Positions 7,815 through 16,304 of a DNA stretch of 64,000 nt are shown piece after piece. The stretch lies in assembly GCA_012719075.1 (NCBI GenBank), contig JAAYBB010000020.1:1-64000 (forward strand), written 5' to 3'. Below the pieces are notes generated by a model. It was not told where the DNA came from and ran no database searches. It was given only the letters and a program-made list of their open reading frames with translations. The position numbers and the translations under genes are program-made. Position 1 is the first letter of the stretch; each line of letters begins with the position of its first letter. The stretch comes from Clostridiales bacterium (GTDB lineage: Bacteria; Bacillota; Clostridia; Oscillospirales; Feifaniaceae).

Positions 7815-9845
7815 TCACTGCACCACAAACAGGCTGTTGATGTCCAAAATCAAACTGATGGAGCCGTCCCCCATGATGGCGCAGCCGCTGATGCCATGCA
7901 TGTTGTCGTTGTGGCGCTGCAGATAGGTCGGCAGCGGCTTGACCACCACCTGCTGCTCCTCCACGAGCTGGTCCACAAACAGGCAGTAGCTGCAGTTTTC
8001 GGTGGTGATCAGGATCAGGATGCCCTCGGCGAGGTCGGTGAACTCGGGCGGGATGTCAAAGATCTCGTGCAGCCGCACGATGGGGTAGCAGACGCCGCGG
8101 ATCATGATTTGCTCGTTGCCGTCAGGGTCGAGGAAGACGTCCTTGAGGTTGGGCTTGAAGGACTCCTGGATCAGCAGCATGGGCACGATGAACATCAGGT
8201 CGCCCACCCGCAGCTTCATGCCCTCGATGATGGCCAGCGTGAGCGGGATGCGGATCTGGATCGAGGTGCCCTCGCCCGACGCGCGCTCGATCGAGACGGT
8301 GCCGCCCACCTTTTCGATGTTGCGGCGCACCACATCCAGGCCGACGCCGCGGCCCGAGAACTCGGTGACTTGATCCCGGGTCGAAAAGCCGGGCAAAAAC
8401 AGCAGCGAGAAGGCCTCCCTGTCGGTGAAGTCAGCCTCGGGCTTGGTGGTCAGGCCCCGCTCGGTGGCCTTTTTGATGATGGCCGAGCGGTCCAGCCCGC
8501 GGCCGTCGTCGGTGACGTAGATCACCACGTCTCCGCCGGCGTTGCTGGCCTCCAGCGTGATTTTGCCCTGCGTGGGCTTGCCCTTGGCCAGGCGCTCCTC
8601 GGCCGGCTCAAGGCCGTGGTCAACGGCGTTCCGGATCAGGTGCATCAGCGGGTCGGAGAGGTGGTCGATGATGTTCTTGTCCACCTCGGCCTCCTCGCCC
8701 AGGATGACGAGGTCGACCTCCTTGCCCACCTTTTTGCTCATGTCCCGCACAATGCGGTTCATGCGGTGGAAGGTGCCCGAGACCGGCACCATGCGGATGG
8801 ACATGACGATGTCCTGCAGCTCGTTGATCAGCTTGCGCAGCTGCTGGCTGGAGCGGTCAAAGCTCTCGAGGTTCAGCCGCAGCACCTCGGGGTTCTTGGT
8901 GACCATGGACTCGGTGGTCACGATCTCGCCCACCAGGTCGAGCAGCTTGTCCAGCTTGTTGACGTTGATGCTGATGAAGTTTTGCTTGGCCAGCGCGTCG
9001 GCGCCCGGCGTCCGCACGGCCTCCGCCGCCGTCTGCTGTGCGCGGGCGGCGGGGTGGGCGCCCGTCTTCGGGCGCAGCGACTCGGGCAGCTCGTCGCTGT
9101 CGGGCTCCAGCGCAATGATGCTGGCGCTCTGCAGGAACATGACGTGGTCCAGCAGCGCCTTGAGGTCGTCGGGGTTTTCGGCGCTCTGCACATAGAGCAG
9201 AAAGCCGCCGCTGGCCACCTGCTCGCAGGCCTCCTTGTCCATCAGATTTTCGGGGATGTGGGCCAGGCGGACGCAGTGCGGCGCAAGGTCGTTGACCAGG
9301 CCAAAGGCCCGCAGGTGCTCCATCTGGCTGTCGGGGGCAAAGGTGATCCTGATCTTGTAAAAGGGGGTGTCGGGGTCGTAGGAGAGGTCCTCCTCGGCCC
9401 GCGCCTCGGCCTCTTGGGCGGCCGACGGGCCCCCGCCCTCCGCCTGCCCGCCGAGGATGCGGTGGATCTCCTCGATCAGTGCGTGGGACGCGGGGTCGTC
9501 GGCCTCCGGCGCCCGGCCGGCCGAGAGGCCGACAATGCCGGCGCGCAGGATGTCGGCGGCGCGCAGCACGATGTCGAAGATCGTCCCCCAGGCGCCGGCG
9601 GGCGGCCGCCGTTCGCGGATTTGGGAAAACAGGTCCTCCGCGGCGTGGGAGAGCTTCGACAGGCTGTCGAAGCCCATCATGGCCGAGGAGCCCTTAAAGG
9701 TGTGCATGATGCGGAAAATCTCGTTGATCTGCTCGTCTTCAAGTGAGCGGTCCTTCTCGCCCTGCAGCAGGGTGCTCTCGAGCGTCTCGAGCAGCTGTTC
9801 GCTCTCGTAGAGATAGACCTCCAGCATCGGGTCGCGAGGGTTCAT
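7815..9845 (-). CDS. cheA: Chemotaxis histidine kinase CheA
   Basis: A 676-residue cytoplasmic kinase that phosphorylates CheY. The Hpt/P1 domain carries the phosphoacceptor in MHTFKGSS (His48). A P2-type response-regulator binding domain spans about 160-255, P3 dimerisation about 290-350, and the ATPase region carries the N box HLIRNAVDHGLE (402-413), G1 DDGRG (446-450) and G2 GRGVGLDVV (498-506). The CheW-like P5 domain fills about 540-676. All key residues look intact. It is last in the leftward cheC-cheD-cheY-cheA operon; cheW, cheR and cheB are in a separate rightward operon. A hairpin terminator follows at 7598-7622. Confidence 0.97.
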   Translation of the reverse strand: MNPRDPMLEVYLYESEQLLETLESTLLQGEKDRSLEDEQINEIFRIMHTFKGSSAMMGFDSLSKLSHAAEDLFSQIRERRPPAGAWGTIFDIVLRAADILRAGIVGLSAGRAPEADDPASHALIEEIHRILGGQAEGGGPSAAQEAEARAEEDLSYDPDTPFYKIRITFAPDSQMEHLRAFGLVNDLAPHCVRLAHIPENLMDKEACEQVASGGFLLYVQSAENPDDLKALLDHVMFLQSASIIALEPDSDELPESLRPKTGAHPAARAQQTAAEAVRTPGADALAKQNFISINVNKLDKLLDLVGEIVTTESMVTKNPEVLRLNLESFDRSSQQLRKLINELQDIVMSIRMVPVSGTFHRMNRIVRDMSKKVGKEVDLVILGEEAEVDKNIIDHLSDPLMHLIRNAVDHGLEPAEERLAKGKPTQGKITLEASNAGGDVVIYVTDDGRGLDRSAIIKKATERGLTTKPEADFTDREAFSLLFLPGFSTRDQVTEFSGRGVGLDVVRRNIEKVGGTVSIERASGEGTSIQIRIPLTLAIIEGMKLRVGDLMFIVPMLLIQESFKPNLKDVFLDPDGNEQIMIRGVCYPIVRLHEIFDIPPEFTDLAEGILILITTENCSYCLFVDQLVEEQQVVVKPLPTYLQRHNDNMHGISGCAIMGDGSISLILDINSLFVVQ

Positions 9846-9909
9846 TACGCGGTCACCTGCCTTCTAAAAATGCCTGTGCGTTCACAAGGGCGGTCCGGCC
9901 GGTGCCCGG

Positions 9910-10266
9910 TCAGGACAGCTTCTTGATGGCGGCAATGATGCCGTTTTCCTTGAAGGGCTTGACGATAAAGCCCTTGGCGCCCGAGAGAATGGCGTCGCGC
10001 ACCATCGCCTCCTGCCCCATGGCCGAGACCATGACCACCTGCGCCTTTGCATTGTAGGCGATGATCTCCTTGAGGGCGTCCAGACCGTTCATGCCCGGCA
10101 TCGTGATGTCCATGGTCACGATGTCGGGCGAAAGCTCCTTATAGCGTTCAACGCCGCTTTCGCCATCCTCTGCCTCGCCGATGACCTCGTAGCCGTTTTT
10201 GGTGAGCATGTTTTTAATCGAGATGCGCATGAAGGCGGCGTCGTCTACAATCAGGACTGTTGCCAT
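9910..10266 (-). CDS. cheY: Chemotaxis response regulator CheY
   Basis: A 118-residue single receiver domain that binds the flagellar switch when phosphorylated. The ATG at 10266 has GGGAGGGAA upstream. The acidic pair Asp8-Asp9 (VLIVDDA), phosphoacceptor Asp53 (TMDITMPGMNG), Ser81 (MVSAMGQ) and Lys103 (IVKPF) are all present, so this is a fully competent receiver, unlike those in the cheB and cheV genes of this window. It lies between cheD and cheA. Confidence 0.96.
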   Translation of the reverse strand: MATVLIVDDAAFMRISIKNMLTKNGYEVIGEAEDGESGVERYKELSPDIVTMDITMPGMNGLDALKEIIAYNAKAQVVMVSAMGQEAMVRDAILSGAKGFIVKPFKENGIIAAIKKLS

Positions 10267-10334
10267 GGTGTTGTTCCCTCCCAGTAATGATCGGTCAAAT
10301 ATAAAACATCGGGATGCACGCAGGTTAAGTGCCT

Positions 10335-10820
10335 TCAAATAAAGGCTTCGCCCTTTCCAAGGGAGCGGACCTTGAGCCGGCCGTCCTCGGTGAACAGCTC
10401 GATGGTTCGGCCGTAGTTGCCGCCGGTGTCGTTTGCCAGGATGGGGATTTTGAGAAACTCCAGCACCTGCAGCGTGGCGGCGACGTTGCGCTCCCCCACC
10501 CGCAGGACGTTGGCGCCGCCGCTGTTCCCAAACATGTGGGCGCCGCCGGCCAGCTTGGCGACCAGCGCGGTCCGCTGTGCGCCGGCATTGCCCATTTTCT
10601 GCAGCAGGTCGACGATGGCGGTGTCGGCAAACTTGGCGCGGTTGACGCCCGCGCCCACCTGGCCGCCCGAGCTGGGCAGCATGATGTGCGCCATGCCGCC
10701 GATCCTGCGGATCGTGTCGAACAGCGCAATGCCGACGCAGGAACCCAGCCCCAGCGTCGTGAGGGTGTCGGGCGCCTGCGCAATGTTGAGGTCCGCCATG
10801 CCGACCAGGATAACCGCCAC
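10335..10820 (-). CDS. cheD: Chemoreceptor glutamine deamidase CheD
   Basis: A 161-residue enzyme that deamidates receptor glutamines and, in Bacillus, is held by CheC. The catalytic Cys28 is in LGLGSCVGI, His45 in GGMAHIMLP, and the Thr position is at 21/22 (DTLTT). The RVGERNV segment near the C-terminal third is typical. The GTG start at 10820 lies two bases past the cheC stop codon, indicating tight translational coupling with its usual partner. Confidence 0.95.
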   Translation of the reverse strand: MAVILVGMADLNIAQAPDTLTTLGLGSCVGIALFDTIRRIGGMAHIMLPSSGGQVGAGVNRAKFADTAIVDLLQKMGNAGAQRTALVAKLAGGAHMFGNSGGANVLRVGERNVAATLQVLEFLKIPILANDTGGNYGRTIELFTEDGRLKVRSLGKGEAFI

Positions 10821-10822
10821 GG

Positions 10823-11455
10823 TCAGTCGAGCCTCAGCGAACGGATCAGGACGTGGTAGGAGTCAAAGTCGGGGATCAGGAAGAAGTGCCCGGTCATGGC
10901 CTTGTTCACGTCGGTGAAGCGGGTCTTCAAAAAGAGCACCGAGTCGCCGATCTTGCCGTACTCGATGGCGACAATGCTCATGATGGCGCCCACCATGTCG
11001 ATGGCCATCTGGGGGACGGCGGGGCGCACGGTCAGCCCGGTCATGGTGCAGATGGCCGACAGGTAAGTCCCGACAATGATGTTGGCTAGCTCCTCGAGCG
11101 CCGACTGCTCCAGCGCGCTGAGCGCGGGGTTCCGGGGGTCAAAGGGCGGGCCGTTCCGCTGCCCGGTGGCGGTGCGGGCCATCTCGTAGGCGTCGCCCAT
11201 CTCCAGCACCAGCATGATGGAGCCGTTCAGGTCGCCCGACATGCCAACCAGCAGGCCGACCACCAGCGTCTCCGGCCCGTTGAGGATGTTGACAATGTCG
11301 TTGAAGGGCACAAACTGGACGGTCGGCGTCTCCATGCGAATTTCGGTGTTCAGGACGCTGGCCATGGCCGTGGCGGCGTTGCCGGCGCCGATGTTGCCGA
11401 TCTCCTTAAAGACGTCCATGCGCTGTGATTCGTTCTGGTCCCTCTCGTCGATCAC
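10823..11455 (-). CDS. cheC: CheY-P phosphatase CheC
   Basis: A 210-residue CYX-family phosphatase. The GTG start at 11455 was chosen because GGAGGTGACA ends just before it. Two phosphatase signatures (E-x2-N with a downstream Pro) are visible: FKEIGNIGAGNA in the first repeat and LEELANIIVGTY in the second. In Bacillus CheC dephosphorylates CheY-P and sequesters CheD. It is first in the leftward operon, and its promoter lies at 11594-11622. Confidence 0.95.
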   Translation of the reverse strand: MIDERDQNESQRMDVFKEIGNIGAGNAATAMASVLNTEIRMETPTVQFVPFNDIVNILNGPETLVVGLLVGMSGDLNGSIMLVLEMGDAYEMARTATGQRNGPPFDPRNPALSALEQSALEELANIIVGTYLSAICTMTGLTVRPAVPQMAIDMVGAIMSIVAIEYGKIGDSVLFLKTRFTDVNKAMTGHFFLIPDFDSYHVLIRSLRLD

Positions 11456-11593
11456 ATTGTCACCTCCGGCAAACATGGGCGGCAGCCGTCTGGGCCGCCC
11501 TGTAAAATGGCAGACAGGCAACCCCCCTCGCCAGGACCCTGCGGTCACGGGGAGAGGCGGCTCCATTCTTAAGTTTCGGATGTTTTTACCGAT

Positions 11594-11622
11594 ATCTTAG
11601 CTGAAGCGACAAAAAACTTCAA
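11594..11622 (-). promoter_or_regulatory. Sigma-A type promoter of the cheC-cheD-cheY-cheA operon
   Basis: On the minus strand TTGAAG (11622-11617) and TAAGAT (11599-11594) are separated by 17 bases, inside the AT-rich divergent gap. The leader to the cheC start is about 130 bases. No matching sigma-D motif was seen for this operon. Confidence 0.55.
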
Positions 11623-11719
11623 GCACATAAATCACAAAATGGTGATAAAAAGTTTTGACTTATAAAAATTTGTGCCTTTTTCATCGGGAAACGGCCACTT
11701 GCGGCAGGGGGGACTGGCA

Positions 11720-13393
11720 ATGAAGGTGGAGTTGATTTCCGCGCCGCAGATGCAGACGGGCGGCCCTGAGGGGCCGCGATCCGGTCCGCTGCCCGCCTCG
11801 CTGCAGCAGGGCGCCCGCGTGCAGGCCGAGGTGCTGCGGGTCTCGGAGGAGGGCGTACAGCTGCGCCTCGAAGACGGGACGCTGCTGCAGGCCCGCGTGG
11901 AGGGAGAGCTGCCGCTGGCGCCCGGCCAGCAGGTGACGCTGACGGTCACAGCGCGCAGCGAGGCCGCCGTGAGGCTGGCCGTCGAACCGGATGCGGGCGG
12001 CGGCGCCGCGGGGGTGCAGCGTGACCCGCCGGGCCCCTGGGTGCACCGCCTGCAGGCCATGGGGTTGCCGAGCGACCCGGCCATGCTCGCGCGCCTGCAG
12101 CGGCTGCTGCAGCACCACCCCACATGCTCGTTTGAGGAGGCCGCGCTGCTGGCCGCCAACCGGCTGACGGAGGCCGAACAGGTCGAGGCGGCGCTGCCGC
12201 TGCTCAGGGGACAGGGCGGGGCCGCGGAACAGCTGGAGCGGCTGCTGGGCATGCTCGCAGAGGCAGAGGGGGCGACACCGGTGCCAACGCCGGCGGAGCA
12301 CACGGCCGTCGAGACGGCCCCCAAACGCTGGGTGGCGCTGGTCGAGTCGCTGCTCGCGGGGGCGCTGCCGCCACCCGAGGAGGTGCCTGCCCCACCGCCC
12401 GCGCCCCCAGCCGAGGCCGCGCCGCAGTCCGAAGCACCGGCGCCGCAGGACCTGTTTGCCGGGGAGCCCGGCCTGCCCCAATTAAATCCCGACCAGTTGC
12501 CCCTGCCCGCGGAGGCAGGCGCCCGGCTGGCCCCGCAAGAAGCACTGCCGGCCGCACAGGCGCCGCCCGACCGGCAGAAGTCGGTACGGGCCGAACGCCA
12601 CCCCGCAGCGGCCGACCGGCCGGCGGTGTCCGGGGACAGCGCCCGCCTGCTGGCGCTGCTCGATCAAATTCCCGCGCTGCAGGGACTGCCGGCGCGCAAC
12701 CTGCGCCTGCTGGCCGGGCTGCTGCAGCGCACGGCCGCAGAGCTGGCCGGGCAGGCGGAAGAGGCGCCCGATGCGGCGGCCGGGCTCGGCCGCTTTCTCG
12801 ACGGCCTCTTTGCCGGGCTCGAGCGCGGCGGGGCCGAGACGGCCGGGCAGCTGCGCCGGGCCCGGGAGGAGCTCTACCTGCGGCTCTCGCTCTTTCGCGA
12901 CGCCCTCTCGCAGTCGGCGCTGCCCCGCAGGGAGGCGCTGCTGGACGAGACCCAAAAGCTGATCGGGCAGGTCAAGCTGCTCGACCGGATGGAGCAGGCG
13001 GTCTGCCTGCAGCTGCCGGTGCGCATCGACGGGCGGGCCGAGACGGCCGAGCTCTATGTCTTTCGGAACAGACAGGGCGGCCGCGGCCGCATCGATCCCG
13101 AAGACGTGCAGATCCTGCTGGCGCTCGAGCTCTCGAGCATGGGGCGGCTGGAGTCGAGGATCCGCATCCGGGGCCGCGAGGTCAGCCTGCAGTTCACGGT
13201 GCAGGGCGACGGCGCGGCGGCCCATCTGGAGCGCTGCACGCCGCAGCTGCACGCGCTGCTGCAGGAGGCCGGCTTTAAGCTGACCGACGCCCGCGTGGGC
13301 CGCGCCGAGCCGCCCCCGGCGGCCGGCGGCGCGCTGCCGGGCCTGCTGTGCCCCGGGCGAAGCGGCGCGGCGCGCTGCGACCTGATGGCCTGA
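11720..13393 (+). CDS. FliK-like protein (YlqG-type), paired with an FlhB-C-terminal homologue
   Basis: A 557-residue Ala/Pro/Gln-rich protein from the ATG at 11720 (GCAGGGGGG upstream). The N-terminal 90 residues form a small beta-rich region (GARVQAEVLRVSEEGVQLRL). The middle is low-complexity (PPPEEVPAPPPAPPAEAAP). The C-terminal 120 residues resemble a FliK hook-length-control domain (LALELSSMGRLESRIRIRGR, then ERCTPQLHALLQEAGFKL). The next gene encodes an FlhB-C-terminal-like protein, the arrangement of ylqG-ylqH in Bacillus. The regular fliK is at 52153, so this is a second FliK-like protein. It probably belongs to type III export switching, but its precise role is unknown. Confidence 0.7.
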   Translation: MKVELISAPQMQTGGPEGPRSGPLPASLQQGARVQAEVLRVSEEGVQLRLEDGTLLQARVEGELPLAPGQQVTLTVTARSEAAVRLAVEPDAGGGAAGVQRDPPGPWVHRLQAMGLPSDPAMLARLQRLLQHHPTCSFEEAALLAANRLTEAEQVEAALPLLRGQGGAAEQLERLLGMLAEAEGATPVPTPAEHTAVETAPKRWVALVESLLAGALPPPEEVPAPPPAPPAEAAPQSEAPAPQDLFAGEPGLPQLNPDQLPLPAEAGARLAPQEALPAAQAPPDRQKSVRAERHPAAADRPAVSGDSARLLALLDQIPALQGLPARNLRLLAGLLQRTAAELAGQAEEAPDAAAGLGRFLDGLFAGLERGGAETAGQLRRAREELYLRLSLFRDALSQSALPRREALLDETQKLIGQVKLLDRMEQAVCLQLPVRIDGRAETAELYVFRNRQGGRGRIDPEDVQILLALELSSMGRLESRIRIRGREVSLQFTVQGDGAAAHLERCTPQLHALLQEAGFKLTDARVGRAEPPPAAGGALPGLLCPGRSGAARCDLMA

Positions 13394-13426
13394 CCGTCAA
13401 AATCCCAAAGCCGGAGGTGCCTTAGG

Positions 13427-13729
13427 ATGGACAAGCAAGCGAAGCGGCGCGCGGCCGCGCTGCGCTACGACCCCGAGCGGGACGCGGTGCCGGTGCTGGC
13501 CGCCTTTGGCGAGGGGCATGTGGCCGAGCGCATCGTGGAGCGGGCAAGGGAGGCCGGCGTGCCGGTGATGCCCGACCCCGACCTGGCCGGCATGCTGGCC
13601 AGGCTCAGCGTCGGGGACGACATCCCGCCGGCGCTCTACGAGGTCGTGGCCAGGGTGCTGATCTTTGTCGGCGAGGTCAACCGGGGCTACGGGCACAGCC
13701 TGCAGCAGGCGGCCGAGCGGCAGGAGTGA
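13427..13729 (+). CDS. FlhB C-terminal-domain-like protein (YlqH/FlhX-type)
   Basis: A 100-residue protein with ATG at 13427 and CGGAGGTGCC upstream. It aligns with the post-cleavage cytoplasmic tail of FlhB in this window: AALRYDPERDAVPVLAAFGE against FlhB ALRYREGIDSAPVVVAKGK, and PPALYEVVARVLIFVGEVNR against PAEFYQAVADILVFIYRQKN. It lacks the membrane domain and the NPTH autocleavage motif. Such stand-alone FlhB tails can partly replace the FlhB tail in substrate switching in some bacteria. Its pairing with the FliK-like gene just upstream supports that role. Confidence 0.85.
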   Translation: MDKQAKRRAAALRYDPERDAVPVLAAFGEGHVAERIVERAREAGVPVMPDPDLAGMLARLSVGDDIPPALYEVVARVLIFVGEVNRGYGHSLQQAAERQE

Positions 13730-13774
13730 CGGGGCCGCCGGGGATGGGGCCGTCCACAAATTTCGCAAAAGGGA

Positions 13775-13803
13775 TTGAAGCGGCCCGTTAAATAAGGTAT
13801 CAT
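13775..13803 (+). promoter_or_regulatory. Sigma-A type promoter upstream of the CHAP-like gene
   Basis: TTGAAG and TATCAT are spaced by 17 bases in an AT-rich gap (13730-13982) that otherwise holds no gene. The start codon at 13983 is about 175 bases downstream. Confidence 0.5.
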
Positions 13804-13982
13804 AAAGCAAATTTAACAGATAATTTTTTATGAATATGTGACTAAACCGGCAGGCGGCCGGGCGTGGCGGCATGTGCTGAACGGGACGGGCAGGCGCCCC
13901 TGGCGCCGATGTCGGCCGGCGGTTCGGACAGGCCCCATCGCCGTTCGCGGGGGGCCTGCCGGGAAAGGACTGGGGGGCGGTT

Positions 13983-15044
13983 TTGCTGAACACCATCGAC
14001 CAGGTCGCCGCGGCGTGCGCCGCGGCCGAACCCAAAATAAAGCAGGGCGCGCCGACGGGCGGCGGCGGGCCGCTGTTTGCCTCGGTGCTGGAGCAGGCGC
14101 TGCAGCAGGAGGCGACCGCCCGCAGCGTCTCGCTGACGGCGGCCCCCACCGGCGCGGGCGGCCTTGCCCAGCTGCCGCAGCGCGGCAGCATTGAGCCGAT
14201 GATCCTGGCCGCCGCCGCGAGCGGCGAGGCCGGCGACATCGAGGCCGCGCTGCTGATGCTCTGCATGACCCTGCAGAGCGAGGGGGCCGAGCGGGAGCTT
14301 GGCCCGCTGATGGGCGTGATGGCCTCGATGGTCGGGCAGGCCAGGACCCGCTCGGGCGGCGACGAGGCCATGGAGGGCGTGCGGCGCACGCTGATGCAGG
14401 CCGACTGTGCGCCGGCCGCCCTCGGCCGCGTGGAGGCGCGGGTGTTCGGCGCCGCACAGGGGACCTTTTTGCCCGACGAGGCCTGGAAGCCGACCAACCC
14501 GCAGATCTGCGGCCGCCCGGGGGAGCGCAGCGCCGAGCGGCTTGACCAGGTGCTGGACCAGTTTGCGGTCGAGTCGGCCGAGCGCTACCGGGCCCACCGG
14601 CGCACCGGCAGCGACACCTACTGCAACATCTATGTCTGGGACGCCACCAGCGCGCTCGGCTGCGAGATCCCGCACTATGTCGACGCCGCCACCGGCGCGC
14701 CGCGCAGCTACCCCGACGTCGCAGGGGCCGTCGAGCTCGGGGCCAACTCGCTGCACGACTGGCTGGTCTCCAGCGGCCAAACCTACGGCTGGCGCGAGGT
14801 GTCGGCCGCCGAGGCGCAGGCCCTCGCCGACCAGGGCTATCCGGCCGTCACGGCCTGGCGCAACCCCAACCCGGCCAGGGCCGGGCATGTGCAGATGGTC
14901 CGTCCCTCGCGGGAGGGCGGCTACGACCCTGCACGCGGCGTCGCGGTGGCGCAGGCCGGCGCCCGCAACAGCCGCTACACCTACACCTCCGACGTCTTCG
15001 GGGCCGACGCGCTCAGGGCGGTGCGCTACTTTGTGCACGACTGA
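13983..15044 (+). CDS. CHAP-like/papain-fold cysteine hydrolase candidate in the flagellar region
   Basis: A 353-residue protein, probably starting at TTG 13983 with GGGGGGCGG upstream. Residues 1-160 are an Ala-rich, mostly helical N-terminal part (LFASVLEQALQQEATARS) reminiscent of FlgJ-type rod-associated N-termini. From about 195 a compact domain carries a candidate catalytic Cys214 (TYCNIYVWD) and His302 (AGHVQMV), the order seen in CHAP and NlpC/P60 amidases. The domain ends with YTYTSDVFG and VRYFVHD. No signal peptide is visible, so export might use the flagellar system. Peptidoglycan cleavage during rod penetration is an inference. Confidence 0.6.
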   Translation: MLNTIDQVAAACAAAEPKIKQGAPTGGGGPLFASVLEQALQQEATARSVSLTAAPTGAGGLAQLPQRGSIEPMILAAAASGEAGDIEAALLMLCMTLQSEGAERELGPLMGVMASMVGQARTRSGGDEAMEGVRRTLMQADCAPAALGRVEARVFGAAQGTFLPDEAWKPTNPQICGRPGERSAERLDQVLDQFAVESAERYRAHRRTGSDTYCNIYVWDATSALGCEIPHYVDAATGAPRSYPDVAGAVELGANSLHDWLVSSGQTYGWREVSAAEAQALADQGYPAVTAWRNPNPARAGHVQMVRPSREGGYDPARGVAVAQAGARNSRYTYTSDVFGADALRAVRYFVHD

Positions 15045-15074
15045 CGGCGCCCGGCACGGGCGCGAAGGGCGGGG

Positions 15075-16211
15075 GTGAGGAGGATGCGCAGGGCGCCGGA
15101 TTACTACCAGATCCTGCAGGTGCCGAGCGGCGCCTGCCGCGAGGAGATCGTCCGGGCCTATCGGCGGCTGGTCAAGCTGTACCACCCCGACGTCAACGCC
15201 GACGCCGGCGCCGAGCGGCTGATGAAGGCCATCAACGAGGCCTACGACATCCTGCAGGACGACCTCCGGCGCGAGGCTTACAACCGCGCCCGCAGCGGTA
15301 CGCCGACCAGGGGGCCGGCCGCCGGCCGGGGGGCTGCGCCGCCCGACCCGGAGGCGGCCGCGGCGGTGCTGGCCAACTACCTGCTGTGCCTGCGGTCGGG
15401 CGCCTATGGCGAGGCCTACCTGCTGCTCTGCCGGCAGGACCGGCAGCTGGTGACCGAGCAGAGCTTTGTCCGCTGGCGGCAGGCCGTGCAGCAGCTCTTT
15501 TTAATTCGGGACTTCTCGATCCGGCAGGGGGAGTGGCTGCCCGACTTCGCGCCCCAGGGCAGCCCGCTGCAGGCCGCGCTTCAGCTGCACATCGACCTGT
15601 GCGAGAAGACCCGCGCCACCGGGCGCGTGGAGCGCTACAGCCTCTCCAAGGTCATGCTGTGGGAGGAGGGGGGCTGGCGGGTCTACCTCGGGCACCGCGA
15701 CCTCGACGAGATCGTGCGGCTGCTCGAGGCGCAGCTGGCCCGGCAGGAGCAGGAGGAGATGCGCCTGCACTGGGCGGCCCACTGCCGGGAGGTCTGCCGG
15801 GAGCTGGACCTGCTCAGCACGGCTGGGCTGCTCAAGGCGGCGCAGCTGGAGCAGTACCGCTGCCGCCGGTACGGACAGAGCATGACGCTGGCCTGCTTTT
15901 CGCTGACGCCGGCCGGCGGGCGCTGCGCCGAGGCGGCCATGGCCGACCTGCTCGAGACGGCCGCCCGGCTGATGCGCGGCGCGCTGCGCAAGACCGATCT
16001 GGCGGCCTACCTCGGCGGCGGCCGCTTTGCCGTGCTGCTGATCGAACTCAAGCCGCGCTACACCGCAAGGATTGTCGAGCGGCTGCTGGCCGCGTTGCGC
16101 GAGGGGCTGCGGGCGGGCTGCGGCATCGAGGTTTCGACCCGGTACGCCTTTGCGCGCTACGGCGGACAGCCGGTGCAGGAGCTGCTCGACCGCCTGAGCC
16201 GGCAGGTTTGA
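15075..16211 (+). CDS. J-domain / NTF2-like / degenerate GGDEF protein
   Basis: A 378-residue cytoplasmic protein; GTG at 15075 is preferred (AAGGGCGGG upstream), with ATG 15084 possible. Residues 8-75 are a DnaJ J domain with the HPD motif at 37-39 (VKLYHPDVN). Residues about 95-210 form an NTF2/SnoaL-like alpha+beta region (WRVYLGHRDLDEIVRLLEAQ at its end). After a coiled segment, about 240-378 resembles a GGDEF domain: ELDLLSTAGLLKAAQLEQYR in place of the usual D-x-LTGLxNR stretch, then RKTDLAAYLGGGRFAVLLIE. The signature is GGGRF (314-318), not GG(D/E)EF, so cyclase activity is unlikely. A Hsp70-recruiting or c-di-GMP/GTP-sensing adaptor is possible. A terminator follows. Confidence 0.7.
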   Translation: MRRMRRAPDYYQILQVPSGACREEIVRAYRRLVKLYHPDVNADAGAERLMKAINEAYDILQDDLRREAYNRARSGTPTRGPAAGRGAAPPDPEAAAAVLANYLLCLRSGAYGEAYLLLCRQDRQLVTEQSFVRWRQAVQQLFLIRDFSIRQGEWLPDFAPQGSPLQAALQLHIDLCEKTRATGRVERYSLSKVMLWEEGGWRVYLGHRDLDEIVRLLEAQLARQEQEEMRLHWAAHCREVCRELDLLSTAGLLKAAQLEQYRCRRYGQSMTLACFSLTPAGGRCAEAAMADLLETAARLMRGALRKTDLAAYLGGGRFAVLLIELKPRYTARIVERLLAALREGLRAGCGIEVSTRYAFARYGGQPVQELLDRLSRQV

Positions 16212-16281
16212 GGCAGGGCCTGAAAACGGGCTTTGCTGGGGGAGGCCTTTCCCGCAAGTGGCCGCCCGCAGCGGGTCGAAG

Positions 16282-16304
16282 AAAGGGGCGATGGGCCCCT
16301 TTTT
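16282..16304 (+). terminator. Intrinsic terminator after the J-domain gene
   Basis: AAAGGGGC (16282-16289) pairs with GCCCCTTT (16295-16302) across GATGG, followed by further Ts. It lies about 70 bases past the stop codon and closes the transcript starting near 13803. Confidence 0.7.

Noticed and set aside
7635-9746. 703-residue open frame opposite cheA
   Set aside because: High GC content leaves long antisense frames open. CheA on the minus strand has every kinase motif; the plus frame has only low-complexity His/Val/Gly-rich sequence.
11640-11719. TTGACT at about 11655 as a promoter for the FliK-like gene
   Set aside because: No acceptable -10 box lies 16-18 bases downstream and no sigma-D motif was found, so the promoter of this gene remains unassigned.
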